Shown: piece after piece, positions 5,897 to 14,728 of the stretch
Layout: every line of letters begins with the position of its first letter
Position numbering within the stretch: position 1 is the first letter of the stretch
Source of the DNA: an uncultured Oscillospiraceae bacterium
GTDB taxonomy: Bacteria; Bacillota; Clostridia; Oscillospirales; Oscillospiraceae
DNA: 34,247 nt
Direction: 5' to 3'
Assembly (NCBI GenBank): GCA_934589225.1
Contig: CAKTNS010000032.1
Coordinates: 1-34,247 of the forward strand
Notes under the pieces: generated by a model
The model's database searches: none
What the model was told of the DNA's origin: nothing
The model's input: only the letters and a program-made list of their open reading frames with translations
Translations under genes and position numbers: made by a program

Positions 5897-7126
5897 ATGG
5901 ATCATCGACTGAAAGTTCAGGTTTCCGATTCTTACACGTCCTCTTTTTTGGACGGTGTTTTCGCCGTTTTCAAAAATGAGGGCTTTTCTTTTCTCAATTC
6001 CCCCCGGTATTCCCTTTTCCCCGGCTTTTGTGACGTGCATGTGCATTTCAGAGAGCCGGGCTTTTCTTATAAGGAGACCATTGCCTCCGGTTCCCGGGCG
6101 GCGGCCCGGGGGGGCTATACGGCGGTATGCACCATGCCGAACTTAAACCCGGTGCCGGATAGCTTGGAGCACCTGGAGCCCCAGCTGGAAAAAATCAGGG
6201 AAGCTTCCATTGCGGTCTACCCCTACGGGGCCATCACCCGGGGCCAGCAGGGGGAAGTGTTGGCAGATATGGAAGCCCTGGCCCCCTATGTCATCGCCTT
6301 CTCCGACGACGGCAGAGGCGTCCAGGACAAGGCCATGATGGAACAGGCTATGCTGAAGGCCCGGGACCTGGGGAAGCTCATCGTCGCCCACTGTGAGGAC
6401 AACAGCCTTCTGCGAGGAGGCTATATCCACGATGGGGCTTACGCCAAGGCTCACGGCCACAAGGGCATCTGCTCCGAAAGCGAGTGGGGCCCCATTGCCC
6501 GGGACCTGGAGCTGGCGGCCAAAACCGGCTGCGGCTACCATGTGTGCCACATTTCCACGAAAGAAAGCGTGGACATCATCCGCCAGGCCAAAAAATCCGG
6601 TGTCAACGTCACCTGCGAAACCGGCCCCCACTACCTGGTCATGGACGACAGCTTCCTGCAGGAGGACGGCCGCTTTAAAATGAATCCGCCTCTGCGAAGC
6701 CCCGAGGACCGGGAAGCCCTGGTGGAGGGCCTGCAGGACGGCACCATTGACATGATCGCCACGGACCACGCCCCCCACAGCGCCGAGGAAAAGGCCCGGG
6801 GCCTGGAAAAAAGCGCTTTTGGGGTGGTGGGGCTTGAAACTGCCTTCCCTGTGCTCTATACTTACCTTGTAAAGCCCGGCATCCTCTCCATGGATGCGCT
6901 GCTAGAGAAACTCGTTACCAACCCCCGGCAGCGCTTCGGCATCCCCCTGGGAAATGACTTTTCCATCTGGGATTTAAACGCGCAATACCAAGTTGACCCC
7001 AGCGATTTCCTGTCTATGGGAAAAGCCTCGCCCTTTACCGGCTGGACCGTTCAGGGCAGATGTATGGCCACCTTCTGTAACGGAAACGCTGTGTACCAGG
7101 CGGAAGCAAAATCCGCTGACCTTTAA
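5897..7126 (+). CDS. pyrC: Dihydroorotase (type I)
   Basis: Cyclises carbamoyl-aspartate to dihydroorotate, third step of UMP synthesis, in the cytosol. 409 aa. Zinc-site residues are visible: DVHVHFREPG (H48, H50), AHCEDN, the HISTKES histidine, and IATDHAPHS with the catalytic Asp. This is the Bacillus-like amidohydrolase type rather than the short E. coli type. The N-terminal beta region before the first His is about 10 residues shorter than in Bacillus and of unusual sequence. The start at 5897 follows GAAAGGAG. First gene of the seven-gene pyr operon, 32 bp before carB, and controlled by the leader terminator. Confidence 0.96.
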   Translation: MDHRLKVQVSDSYTSSFLDGVFAVFKNEGFSFLNSPRYSLFPGFCDVHVHFREPGFSYKETIASGSRAAARGGYTAVCTMPNLNPVPDSLEHLEPQLEKIREASIAVYPYGAITRGQQGEVLADMEALAPYVIAFSDDGRGVQDKAMMEQAMLKARDLGKLIVAHCEDNSLLRGGYIHDGAYAKAHGHKGICSESEWGPIARDLELAAKTGCGYHVCHISTKESVDIIRQAKKSGVNVTCETGPHYLVMDDSFLQEDGRFKMNPPLRSPEDREALVEGLQDGTIDMIATDHAPHSAEEKARGLEKSAFGVVGLETAFPVLYTYLVKPGILSMDALLEKLVTNPRQRFGIPLGNDFSIWDLNAQYQVDPSDFLSMGKASPFTGWTVQGRCMATFCNGNAVYQAEAKSADL

Positions 7127-7158
7127 TCCACATCCGCAGTATTTTGGAGGAAAACATT

Positions 7159-10100
7159 ATGGCAAAGAGAACAGACATTAAGAAGATTTTGATCATCGGC
7201 TCCGGCCCCATCGTCATCGGCCAGGCGGCGGAATTCGACTACGCCGGCACCCAGGCCTGTCTGGCGCTGAAGGAAGAGGGCTATGAGGTGGTGCTGTGCA
7301 ACTCCAACCCCGCCACCATCATGACCGACACCACCATTGCCGACAAGGTCTATATGGAGCCCCTGACCCTGGAATATGTGGCCAAGATCATCCGCTATGA
7401 GCGGCCCGACGCCATCGTCCCCGGCATCGGCGGCCAGACCGGCCTGAACCTGGCCATGCAGCTGGAAAAGAAGGGCGTTCTCAAGGAGTGCAACGTCAAG
7501 CTCCTGGGCACCTCCTCCACCTCCATTGAGCGGGCCGAGGACCGGGAGCTGTTCAAGGAGCTGTGCCAGTCCATTGGCGAGCCCGTCATTCCCTCCGAAA
7601 TCACCTACTCCCTGGAAGAGGCCAAGGAGGCCGCCAAGCACATCGGCTACCCGGTGGTTCTCCGCCCCGCCTTCACCCTGGGCGGCACCGGCGGCGGCTT
7701 TGCCTACAATGAAGAAGAGCTGGAAGAGATCGGGCTCAACGCCTTCAAGCTCTCTCCGGTTCATCAGGTGCTGATCGAAAAGTCCGTGAAGGGCTACAAG
7801 GAAATCGAGTTTGAGGTCATGCGGGATTCCAACGACCACGCCATCACCATCTGCGGCATGGAAAACATTGACCCCGTGGGCGTTCACACCGGCGACAGCC
7901 TGGTGGTGGCCCCCATCATGACCCTGTCTGACCACGACCTGAAGATGCTCAATGATTCCGCTATTAAAATCATCCGGGAGCTGAAGATCGAGGGCGGCTG
8001 CAATGTCCAGTTTGCCCTGAACCCCCATTCCTCTGAATACTACCTGATCGAGGTCAACCCCCGCGTTTCCCGTTCCTCCGCCCTGGCCTCCAAGGCCTCC
8101 GGCTATCCCATCGCCCGGGTGACTGCCAAGATCGCCGTGGGCATGGCTCTGGAGGACATCCAGATCGCCAACACCACCGCCGCCTTTGAGCCTAGGCTTG
8201 ACTACGTGGTGGCAAAGCTCCCCCGGTTCCCCTTTGACAAGTTCGCCTCCGCCACCAACTCCCTGGGCACCCAGATGAAGGCCACCGGCGAGGTCATGGG
8301 CATCGGCTCCAACCTGGAGGAATGTTTGCTCAAATCCGTCCGGTCTCTGGAAATCGGCGTGTGCCACTTCTACATGCCCAAGTTCGAGACCATGACCACG
8401 GAAGAGATCACCGAATATTTGGGCCAGTTCCGGGACGACACCATCTTCGCCGTGGCGGAGCTGCTGCGCCGGGAGGTATCCGTGGAGCGCATCCACGAGA
8501 TCACCCAGATCACCCCCTACTTTATTGAATCCGTAGCCAAAATCGTGGCCATGGAGAAGAAGCTCAGCGCCCATGCAGGCGATGTAGAAGTGCTGAAAGA
8601 GGCCAAGGCCATGGGCTTCGGTGACAAGTTCATTGCCAAGCTCTGGGGCATGAAGGAGCTGGAAGTTTACGGTCTGCGGCAGAAGGAGAACATCTTCCCC
8701 GTGTACCGCATGGTGGACACCTGCCACACAGGGGCCTATATTCCCTACTTCTACTCCTCCTACGAAGGCCGGACCGAATCTCGCCTCACGGATAAGAAGA
8801 AGATCGTGGTGCTGGGCGCCGGCCCCATCCGCATCGGCCAGGGCGTGGAATTTGACTACTCCACCGTCCACGCCGTCAACACCATCCGCAAGGAAGGCTA
8901 TGAGGCCATCATCATCAACAACAACCCGGAAACCGTTTCCACGGACTACACCACCGCCGACAAGCTGTACTTTGAGCCCCTGACCCCCGAGGACGTGATG
9001 AACATCCTCCACTTTGAGTGCCCCGAGGGCGTCATCGCCTCCCTGGGCGGCCAGACCGCCATCAACCTGGCTGACCCCCTGATGGAGCGGGGCGTGAAGA
9101 TCATCGGCACCGACTGCGCCGCCATCGACCGGGCCGAGGACCGGAACGAGTTTGAAAACCTGCTGAATCAGCTGAACATCCCCCGGGCCAAGGGCAAGGC
9201 CGTGACCAAGATCGAGGACGGCATTGCCGCCGCCAAGGAGATCGGCTACCCGGTACTGGTCCGTCCCAGCTTCGTCCTGGGTGGCCGGGCCATGCAGATC
9301 GTGGCCAATGAGGAGCAGCTGCGGCACTACCTGCGCACCGCCGTGGAGATCGACGAGGACAAGCCCGTATTGGTCGATAAGTATATCGAGGGCCGGGAAG
9401 TGGAGATCGATGCCATCTGCGACGGCCGGGATGTGTTCGTCCCCGGCATCATGGAGCTGGTAGAGCGCACCGGCATCCACTCCGGCGACTCCATCTCCGT
9501 CTATCCTCCCTTCTCCATCTCCGACAAGGTCAAGGGCATCATCCTGCAATACGCCAAGAAGCTGGGCCTGGGCATCGGCATCGTGGGCCTTTTCAACATC
9601 CAGTTCATTGTGGACAAGGATGACAACGTGTATATCATTGAGGTAAACCCCCGCTCCTCCCGGACCGTGCCGTTCCTCTCCAAGGCCACGGGCTACTCCC
9701 TGGCAGACATTGCCACGGAGGTCATCCTGGGCAAGAGCCTGAAGGAGCTGGGCATCTTCGACATCTACCCCGCGGAAAAGCCCCGCTGGTACGTCAAGGC
9801 CCCCGTGTTCTCCTTCAATAAAATCCGCGGTCTGGACGCTTACCTGTCCCCGGAAATGAAGTCCACCGGCGAAGCCATCGGCTACGACAAGACCCTGACC
9901 CGTGCCCTCTATAAGGCCCTCCAGGCCTCCGGCATGCGGCTGCAGAACTACGGCACCGTGCTTGCCACCATTGCCGACCGGGATAAGGAAGAGGCTCTGC
10001 CGCTGATCCGCCGGTTCTATCAGCTGGGCTTCAACATCGAGGCCACCACCGGCACCGCCAAGTTCCTGAAGGAGAACGGCATCCGCACCCACGCCCTGCA

Positions 10101-10326
10101 GAAGATCAGCGACGGCAGCGAGGAGATCCCCAACGCCCTGCGCCAGGGCCACATCGCCTACGTGCTGAACACCCGTGACCCCGGCTCCGATGCCTCCGAC
10201 GGCATCCAGATCCGGCAGATCTGCACCGAGTACAATGTGACCCTCTTCACCGCCCTGGACACCGTCAAGGTGCTGCTGGACGTGCTGGAGGAGACCACCC
10301 TGACCATTTCCACCATTGATGCCTGA
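7159..10326 (+). CDS. carB: Carbamoyl-phosphate synthase large subunit
   Basis: Makes carbamoyl phosphate from bicarbonate, ammonia and two ATP; the ammonia normally comes from the CarA glutaminase. 1055 aa, close to the usual 1070. Two homologous ATP-grasp halves are visible: the first begins IIGSGPIVIGQAAEFDYAG, the second (about residue 550) VVLGAGPIRIGQGVEFDYS, each with GGQT and RPSF/RPAF-type loops. The C-terminal MGS-like regulatory domain (from about 930) carries TTGTAKFL. The start at 7159 follows TTGGAGG; a longer TTG start is less likely. No carA lies next to it, and none is elsewhere in the window. The pyrK start lies 1 bp after its stop. Confidence 0.97.
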   Translation: MAKRTDIKKILIIGSGPIVIGQAAEFDYAGTQACLALKEEGYEVVLCNSNPATIMTDTTIADKVYMEPLTLEYVAKIIRYERPDAIVPGIGGQTGLNLAMQLEKKGVLKECNVKLLGTSSTSIERAEDRELFKELCQSIGEPVIPSEITYSLEEAKEAAKHIGYPVVLRPAFTLGGTGGGFAYNEEELEEIGLNAFKLSPVHQVLIEKSVKGYKEIEFEVMRDSNDHAITICGMENIDPVGVHTGDSLVVAPIMTLSDHDLKMLNDSAIKIIRELKIEGGCNVQFALNPHSSEYYLIEVNPRVSRSSALASKASGYPIARVTAKIAVGMALEDIQIANTTAAFEPRLDYVVAKLPRFPFDKFASATNSLGTQMKATGEVMGIGSNLEECLLKSVRSLEIGVCHFYMPKFETMTTEEITEYLGQFRDDTIFAVAELLRREVSVERIHEITQITPYFIESVAKIVAMEKKLSAHAGDVEVLKEAKAMGFGDKFIAKLWGMKELEVYGLRQKENIFPVYRMVDTCHTGAYIPYFYSSYEGRTESRLTDKKKIVVLGAGPIRIGQGVEFDYSTVHAVNTIRKEGYEAIIINNNPETVSTDYTTADKLYFEPLTPEDVMNILHFECPEGVIASLGGQTAINLADPLMERGVKIIGTDCAAIDRAEDRNEFENLLNQLNIPRAKGKAVTKIEDGIAAAKEIGYPVLVRPSFVLGGRAMQIVANEEQLRHYLRTAVEIDEDKPVLVDKYIEGREVEIDAICDGRDVFVPGIMELVERTGIHSGDSISVYPPFSISDKVKGIILQYAKKLGLGIGIVGLFNIQFIVDKDDNVYIIEVNPRSSRTVPFLSKATGYSLADIATEVILGKSLKELGIFDIYPAEKPRWYVKAPVFSFNKIRGLDAYLSPEMKSTGEAIGYDKTLTRALYKALQASGMRLQNYGTVLATIADRDKEEALPLIRRFYQLGFNIEATTGTAKFLKENGIRTHALQKISDGSEEIPNALRQGHIAYVLNTRDPGSDASDGIQIRQICTEYNVTLFTALDTVKVLLDVLEETTLTISTIDA

Positions 10327-10327
10327 T

Positions 10328-11062
10328 ATGAAACAGAGTATTTTTAAAATCTTAACCAACGAGGCCCTGACCTCCAGCGTCTACCGCATGACGCTGGAGG
10401 GGGATACCTCCGCCATTACCGCCCCGGGCCAGTTCGTGAACATCCGGCTGGAGGGGAAGTTCCTCCGCCGCCCCATTTCCGTCTGCGACTGGGAAGCGGG
10501 GGTACTGACCCTGGTGTATAAAGTGGTGGGCCACGGCACCGCCCAGATGGCGGCTAAGACCCCCGGTGAGGCCCTGGACATTCTCACGGGCCTGGGCAAC
10601 GGGTACGATCTGACCCTCACGGGAGAACACCCGGTTTTAGTAGGCGGCGGCGTGGGCGTGCCCCCCATGTACGGCCTTGCAAAGCACCTGCGGGCCCTGG
10701 GAAAGCCTGTTCAGGTGATCCTGGGCTTTAACACCAAGGAAGAAATCTTCTACGAGGAAGAATTCAAGGCCCTGGGCTGCACCGTGTACGTCACCACCGT
10801 GGACGGCTCCTACGGCATCCCCGGCTTTGTGACCGATGCCCTGAAGGATTTAGACTACAGCCACTTCTGCGCCTGCGGCCCGGAGCCCATGCTGAAGGCC
10901 CTTTATAAGGCAAGCAAAACCTCCGGCCAGATGAGCTTTGAAGAGCGCATGGGCTGCGGCTTCGGTGCCTGCATGGGCTGCTCCTGCAAGACCCTGACGG
11001 GCAATAAGCGCATCTGCAAGGAAGGCCCTGTGATGAAAAAGGAGGAAATTCTATGGGATTGA
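10328..11062 (+). CDS. pyrK: Dihydroorotate dehydrogenase electron-transfer subunit
   Basis: Iron-sulfur flavoprotein that passes electrons from PyrD to NAD+ in the type-1B dihydroorotate dehydrogenase. 244 aa. An N-terminal FAD-binding barrel has RRPISVCD (47-54), followed by a GGGVGVPP nucleotide loop. The C-terminal [2Fe-2S] cysteines are C210, C215, C218 and C230 (C-x4-C-x2-C-x11-C). No clear ribosome site precedes the ATG at 10328 or the alternative ATG at 10319, which overlaps the carB stop. Translation is probably coupled to carB. The last 10 bases overlap pyrD. Confidence 0.96.
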   Translation: MKQSIFKILTNEALTSSVYRMTLEGDTSAITAPGQFVNIRLEGKFLRRPISVCDWEAGVLTLVYKVVGHGTAQMAAKTPGEALDILTGLGNGYDLTLTGEHPVLVGGGVGVPPMYGLAKHLRALGKPVQVILGFNTKEEIFYEEEFKALGCTVYVTTVDGSYGIPGFVTDALKDLDYSHFCACGPEPMLKALYKASKTSGQMSFEERMGCGFGACMGCSCKTLTGNKRICKEGPVMKKEEILWD

Positions 11063-11961
11063 ACGTGAATCTCTGCGGGATTCCTTTGGACAACCCGGTG
11101 ATCCCCGCCTCCGGCACCTTCGGCTTCGGCTATGAGTTCGCCCAGCTGTATGACATCAACATTCTGGGCACCTTCTCCTTTAAGGGCACCACCAAGGATG
11201 CCCGGTTCGGCAATCCCACCCCCCGCATTGCCGAGTGCCCCGGCGGCATGATCAATGCCGTGGGCCTGCAAAATCCCGGGGTGGAGGCAGTCATCGCCCA
11301 GGAGCTTCCCAAGCTGCGGGAAGTCTTCCACAAGCCGGTGATGGCCAATGTCTCCGGCTTTTCCGTGGCAGACTACGCCTACACCTGCGAGAAGCTTGAC
11401 AAAGAGGACCAGGTGGGCTGGCTGGAGGTCAACGTCAGCTGCCCCAATGTCCACGGCGGCGGCATGAGCTTCGGCACCGACCCCCAGGCCGCGGCGGAGG
11501 TCACGAGAGCCGTGAAGGCCGTGACCACCAAGCCCGTCATCGTCAAGCTCTCCCCCAACGTCACGGACATCGTGTCCATTGCCAAGGCCTGCGCCGACGC
11601 AGGGGCCGACGGCATCAGCCTCATTAACACGTTGCTTGGCATGCGCATTGACCTGCGGCGCAGAAAGCCCGTGATTGCCAACACCATGGGCGGCTATTCC
11701 GGCCCCGGCATTTTCCCGGTGGCCCTGCGGATGGTCTACCAGGTGGCAAAGGCCGTGGACATTCCCGTCATTGGCATGGGCGGTGTCCAGAGCGCCGAGG
11801 ACGTTGTTGAAATGATGCTGGCCGGTGCCACCGCCGTAGAGGTGGGGGCCGCCAACCTGGTTGACCCCTGGGCCTGCCAGAAGATCATCCGGGACCTGCC
11901 CCGGGTGATGGAAGAATACCGCATTGAAAATTTAAGTGATATTATAGGAGGCGCACAGTAA
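11053..11961 (+). CDS. pyrD: Dihydroorotate dehydrogenase, type 1B catalytic subunit
   Basis: FMN enzyme oxidising dihydroorotate to orotate, working with PyrK and using NAD+. 302 aa, normal for class 1B. The catalytic base is C130 in NVSCPNVHGGG, the class-1 cysteine. The substrate loop NPTPR and the C-terminal FMN phosphate site (GMGGVQSAED) are present. The ATG at 11053 follows GGAGG and overlaps pyrK by 10 bp, as expected for two subunits of one complex. The stop overlaps the pyrF start (TAATG). Confidence 0.97.
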   Translation: MGLNVNLCGIPLDNPVIPASGTFGFGYEFAQLYDINILGTFSFKGTTKDARFGNPTPRIAECPGGMINAVGLQNPGVEAVIAQELPKLREVFHKPVMANVSGFSVADYAYTCEKLDKEDQVGWLEVNVSCPNVHGGGMSFGTDPQAAAEVTRAVKAVTTKPVIVKLSPNVTDIVSIAKACADAGADGISLINTLLGMRIDLRRRKPVIANTMGGYSGPGIFPVALRMVYQVAKAVDIPVIGMGGVQSAEDVVEMMLAGATAVEVGAANLVDPWACQKIIRDLPRVMEEYRIENLSDIIGGAQ

Positions 11962-12659
11962 TGGGTAAAGACGTGATCGTAGCCTGCGATTTTTCCAGCG
12001 CAGAGCAGACCTTCGCATTCCTGGACAAGTTCACCGGCAGAAAGCCCTTTGTGAAAATCGGCATGGAGCTGTACTATGCCGAAGGCCCGGAGATCGTCCG
12101 GCAGATCAAGGCCCGGGGCCACAAGATTTTCCTGGACTTAAAGCTCCATGACATTCCCAACACCGTGAAGAAGTCCATGGCCGTGCTGCGGAACCTGGAT
12201 GTGGACATCACCAACCTCCACGCCGCCGGTACCACCGCCATGATGCAGGCCGCCCTGGAGGGCCTGACCCGGCCCGACGGCACCCGGCCCCTGCTGATCG
12301 CCGTGACCCAGCTGACCTCCACCGACCAGGAGGCCATGGAGCGGGACCTGCTGATCCACGAGCCCATTGACCAGGTGGTCATGCACTACGCCGAAACCGC
12401 CAAGAATGCAGGGCTCGACGGCGTGGTCTGCTCCCCCCTGGAAGCCGAAAAGGTCCACGACCGCTGCGGCAAGAGCTTCCTCACCGTGACCCCCGGCGTG
12501 CGCTTTGCCGACGGCGACATCGGAGACCAGAAGCGGGTCATGACCCCCGCCGCCGCCAAGGCCATCGGCTCGGACTACATCGTGGTGGGCCGCCCCATCA
12601 CCGCCGCTGCCGACCCCGTGGCCGCCTACGAGCGCTGCGTTGCCGAATTCTGTGACTGA
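11961..12659 (+). CDS. pyrF: Orotidine-5'-phosphate decarboxylase
   Basis: Last step to UMP. 232 aa, the compact type common in Firmicutes and gamma-proteobacteria. The catalytic DxKxxD motif is in FLDLKLHDIPNT (D59, K61, D64), with VTPGVR as the phosphate loop. The ATG overlaps the pyrD stop by one base; AGGAGG lies 7 bp upstream inside pyrD. pyrE follows after an 18-bp gap. Confidence 0.97.
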   Translation: MGKDVIVACDFSSAEQTFAFLDKFTGRKPFVKIGMELYYAEGPEIVRQIKARGHKIFLDLKLHDIPNTVKKSMAVLRNLDVDITNLHAAGTTAMMQAALEGLTRPDGTRPLLIAVTQLTSTDQEAMERDLLIHEPIDQVVMHYAETAKNAGLDGVVCSPLEAEKVHDRCGKSFLTVTPGVRFADGDIGDQKRVMTPAAAKAIGSDYIVVGRPITAAADPVAAYERCVAEFCD

Positions 12660-12677
12660 TTTTTGGAGGTTTTGAAG

Positions 12678-13334
12678 ATGGAAAGCTACAAAAGGGAGTT
12701 TATTCAGTTCCTGGAAAAGGCCGGTGTGCTGAAATTCGGTGACTTCACCGCCAAGTCCGGCCGGAAGATCCCCTACTTTGTCAACGCCGGTATGATCAAG
12801 ACCGGTGAAGAGATCGCCACCCTGGGCGAGTTCTACGCCCGGGCCTACCTGGAAAAGCTGGGCAAGCGCCCCGCCGTCCTCTACGGACCTGCCTACAAGG
12901 GCATTTCCATTGCCGTGTCCGCCGCCGTAGCCCTGAGCAAAGAGGGCCTGAACGTGCCCTTCTTCTTTAACCGGAAGGAAGTCAAGGACCATGGCGAGGG
13001 CGGCGTGTTCGTAGGCTATGTGCCCCAGGCCGGGGAAGAAGTGGTCATCACCGAGGACGTGATCACCGCCGGTACCGCCATCCGGGAGAGCATGGCCATT
13101 CTCAGCCACTTAGAGGGCGTGAAGGTTGCCGCCACCTTTATCATGGTGGACCGGAAGGAGCGGGGCCAGGGCGAGAAGCTTGCCATGGAGGAAGTGGAGG
13201 AAGAGTTTGGCTTCCCCGTCTACTCCGTGGTGGACGTTTACGACATCATCGAGTACCTGGAAGAAGACCCCAAGAACAAGGAAAACGTGGACCGCATCCG
13301 GGCCTATCTGGCCGTCAACGGAGGCAAAGCATGA
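12678..13334 (+). CDS. pyrE: Orotate phosphoribosyltransferase
   Basis: Joins orotate to PRPP to give OMP. 218 aa. The PRPP motif is EVVITEDVITAGTA (about 121-134). FNRKEVKDHGEGG is the flexible catalytic loop with K100, K103 and H105. The start at 12678 is chosen over an in-frame TTG at 12663 because the TTTTGGAGG ribosome site lies 9 nt before it. The stop overlaps the pyrB start (ATGA). Confidence 0.96.
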   Translation: MESYKREFIQFLEKAGVLKFGDFTAKSGRKIPYFVNAGMIKTGEEIATLGEFYARAYLEKLGKRPAVLYGPAYKGISIAVSAAVALSKEGLNVPFFFNRKEVKDHGEGGVFVGYVPQAGEEVVITEDVITAGTAIRESMAILSHLEGVKVAATFIMVDRKERGQGEKLAMEEVEEEFGFPVYSVVDVYDIIEYLEEDPKNKENVDRIRAYLAVNGGKA

Positions 13335-14413
13335 GAAGCTTAAACAGCATCCTGGACCTGTCCGTTGAGGAACTGGACCGGCTCATTGCCACCGCCAAGG
13401 ACATTATCGCGAGCCCCGAAAAGTACCGGGACAGCTGCAAATACAAGAAGCTGGCCACCCTTTTCTACGAGCCCTCCACCCGCACCCGGTTGAGCTTTGA
13501 AGCCGCCATGCTGGAGCTGGGCGGCAGCGTGCTGGGCTTCTCCTCCGCCAATTCCTCCTCCGCCTCCAAGGGCGAGAGCATGGCGGACACCGCCAAGATC
13601 ATCAGCTGCTACGCCGACATCATGGCCATCCGGCACCCCAAGGACGGGGCCCCCTTTGTGGCCTCCCGGAATGCCTCCGTGCCGGTGATCAACGCCGGTG
13701 ACGGCATGCACAACCACCCCACCCAGACCCTGGCAGACCTTTTAACCATCTCCCGGGAGATTGGGCGGCTGGAAAACCTCACCATCGGCTTCTGCGGAGA
13801 TCTCAAATACGGCCGCACCGTCCATTCCCTCATTGAAGCCATGAGCCGCTACACCGGCATCCGGGTGGTGCTGATCTCCCCGGAGGAGCTGCGGCTGCCG
13901 GGCTATATCAAGTACGGCGTGCTGGAAAAGAATCAGATGCCCTATGAGGAAGTCACCTCTTTGGAAGAGGCCATGCCCAAATTGGACGTGCTGTATATGA
14001 CCCGCGTCCAGCGGGAGCGGTTCTCCGACCCGGCAGTCTATGAGCGGCTGAAGGACAGCTATATTCTGGGCCCGGAGCAGATGAAGCTTGCCAAGGAGCA
14101 CATGTGCGTCCTGCACCCCCTGCCCCGGGTGAATGAAATTTCCGTGGCCGTGGACGACGACCCCCGCGCCGCCTACTTCCGCCAGGCCCTCAACGGCAAA
14201 TACATGCGCATGGCCCTGATCCTGATGCTTCTGAAGGAAGCGGAAGAAAACCCCGCCCGGGAGCCCCTGACCGGGGAGTTGCGCTACGACCTGACCTGCC
14301 GCAACCCCCGCTGCATCAGCGCCACCGAGCAGGAGCTGCCCCAGATTTTCAGGCTGACAGACAAGGCCGCAAACATTCACCGCTGCATCTACTGCGAGCA
14401 TATTGCGGAATGA
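13331..14413 (+). CDS. pyrB: Aspartate carbamoyltransferase with fused PyrI-type zinc domain
   Basis: Joins carbamoyl phosphate and aspartate, the first committed step of the pathway. 360 aa against about 310 for a normal catalytic chain. Catalytic motifs are intact: PSTRTRLSFE, SSASKGES (80s loop), HNHPTQTLADL, MTRVQRERF and HPLPRVNEI. After about residue 310 a short linker leads to C323, C328, C352 and C355, spacing C-x4-C-x23-C-x2-C. The E. coli regulatory chain PyrI binds zinc with the same spacing (C109, C114, C138, C141). Only the zinc domain is present; the allosteric nucleotide-binding domain of PyrI is absent. No pyrI gene is in the window. Last gene of the operon, followed at once by a strong terminator. 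Catalytic role is sure; the role of the zinc tail is unknown. Confidence 0.97.
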   Translation: MRSLNSILDLSVEELDRLIATAKDIIASPEKYRDSCKYKKLATLFYEPSTRTRLSFEAAMLELGGSVLGFSSANSSSASKGESMADTAKIISCYADIMAIRHPKDGAPFVASRNASVPVINAGDGMHNHPTQTLADLLTISREIGRLENLTIGFCGDLKYGRTVHSLIEAMSRYTGIRVVLISPEELRLPGYIKYGVLEKNQMPYEEVTSLEEAMPKLDVLYMTRVQRERFSDPAVYERLKDSYILGPEQMKLAKEHMCVLHPLPRVNEISVAVDDDPRAAYFRQALNGKYMRMALILMLLKEAEENPAREPLTGELRYDLTCRNPRCISATEQELPQIFRLTDKAANIHRCIYCEHIAE

Positions 14414-14419
14414 TCCTGA

Positions 14420-14459
14420 CCGCACACACAGCATATCACCTGTGTGTGCGGCCTTTTTT
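14420..14459 (+). terminator. Terminator of the pyr operon
   Basis: Perfect 12-bp stem CCGCACACACAG/CTGTGTGTGCGG (14420-14431, 14440-14451), then CC and T6, 6 bp after the pyrB stop. Confidence 0.95.
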
Positions 14460-14475
14460 GCGTCAAAGAGCGCAG

Positions 14476-14525
14476 CCCCCGGCGAAGCCGCAGGGAACGG
14501 TCTGGGTGCCGTTCCGAAAGGCCCC
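14476..14525 (+). repeat. Hairpin repeat R4
   Basis: GCGAAGCCGCAGGGAACGG-TCTGGGT-GCCGTTCC. Similar hairpins lie at about 2150-2185 (reversed) and 33167-33206, all with GGGAACGG/CCGTTCC arms and an AARCCGYAGGG lead. The rest of the 14460-14586 gap shows nothing else I recognise. Confidence 0.65.
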
Positions 14526-14586
14526 GAATACGACCAAGGGTATTTTTCATAGGAACGAAGCGCTGCCTTCCCGGGTCATTTGTCCA

Positions 14587-14608
14587 AAATGAGAAAATTC
14601 TCTCATTT
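14587..14608. promoter_or_regulatory. Palindromic operator candidate upstream of the MFS gene
   Basis: AAATGAGA-AAATTC-TCTCATTT, 8-bp perfect arms with a 6-bp centre, ending 13 bp upstream of the -35 box. The neighbouring YheO-type regulator (15946-16578) is the obvious candidate to bind it, but this is inference. Confidence 0.5.
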
Positions 14609-14621
14609 ATATGAAAAATAT

Positions 14622-14650
14622 TTGACAAATTCCGGAGAAAGTGATAGCCT
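14622..14650 (+). promoter_or_regulatory. Promoter of the MFS-regulator unit
   Basis: TTGACA (14622-14627), 17-bp spacer, TAGCCT (14645-14650). The -10 is weak, so an activator may help. The 75-nt leader can form an ACTGGC/GCCAGT hairpin; it matches no riboswitch I know. Confidence 0.55.
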
Positions 14651-14728
14651 TATAGCCGGAGCAGATGTCCAGGCATACTGGCAACTGCCCTGTAAAGCCA
14701 GTGTCCTTTGACCCGGAGGGGATAAACA

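Noticed and set aside
7123..10359. Long minus-strand open frame opposite carB
   Set aside because: It is the antisense shadow of carB, caused by the codon bias of a GC-rich gene; no ribosome site or promoter, and low-complexity Gly/Val/Leu/His-rich composition.
14651..14728. Riboswitch in the MFS leader
   Set aside because: Only one 6-bp hairpin is visible, and no known aptamer core or terminator.
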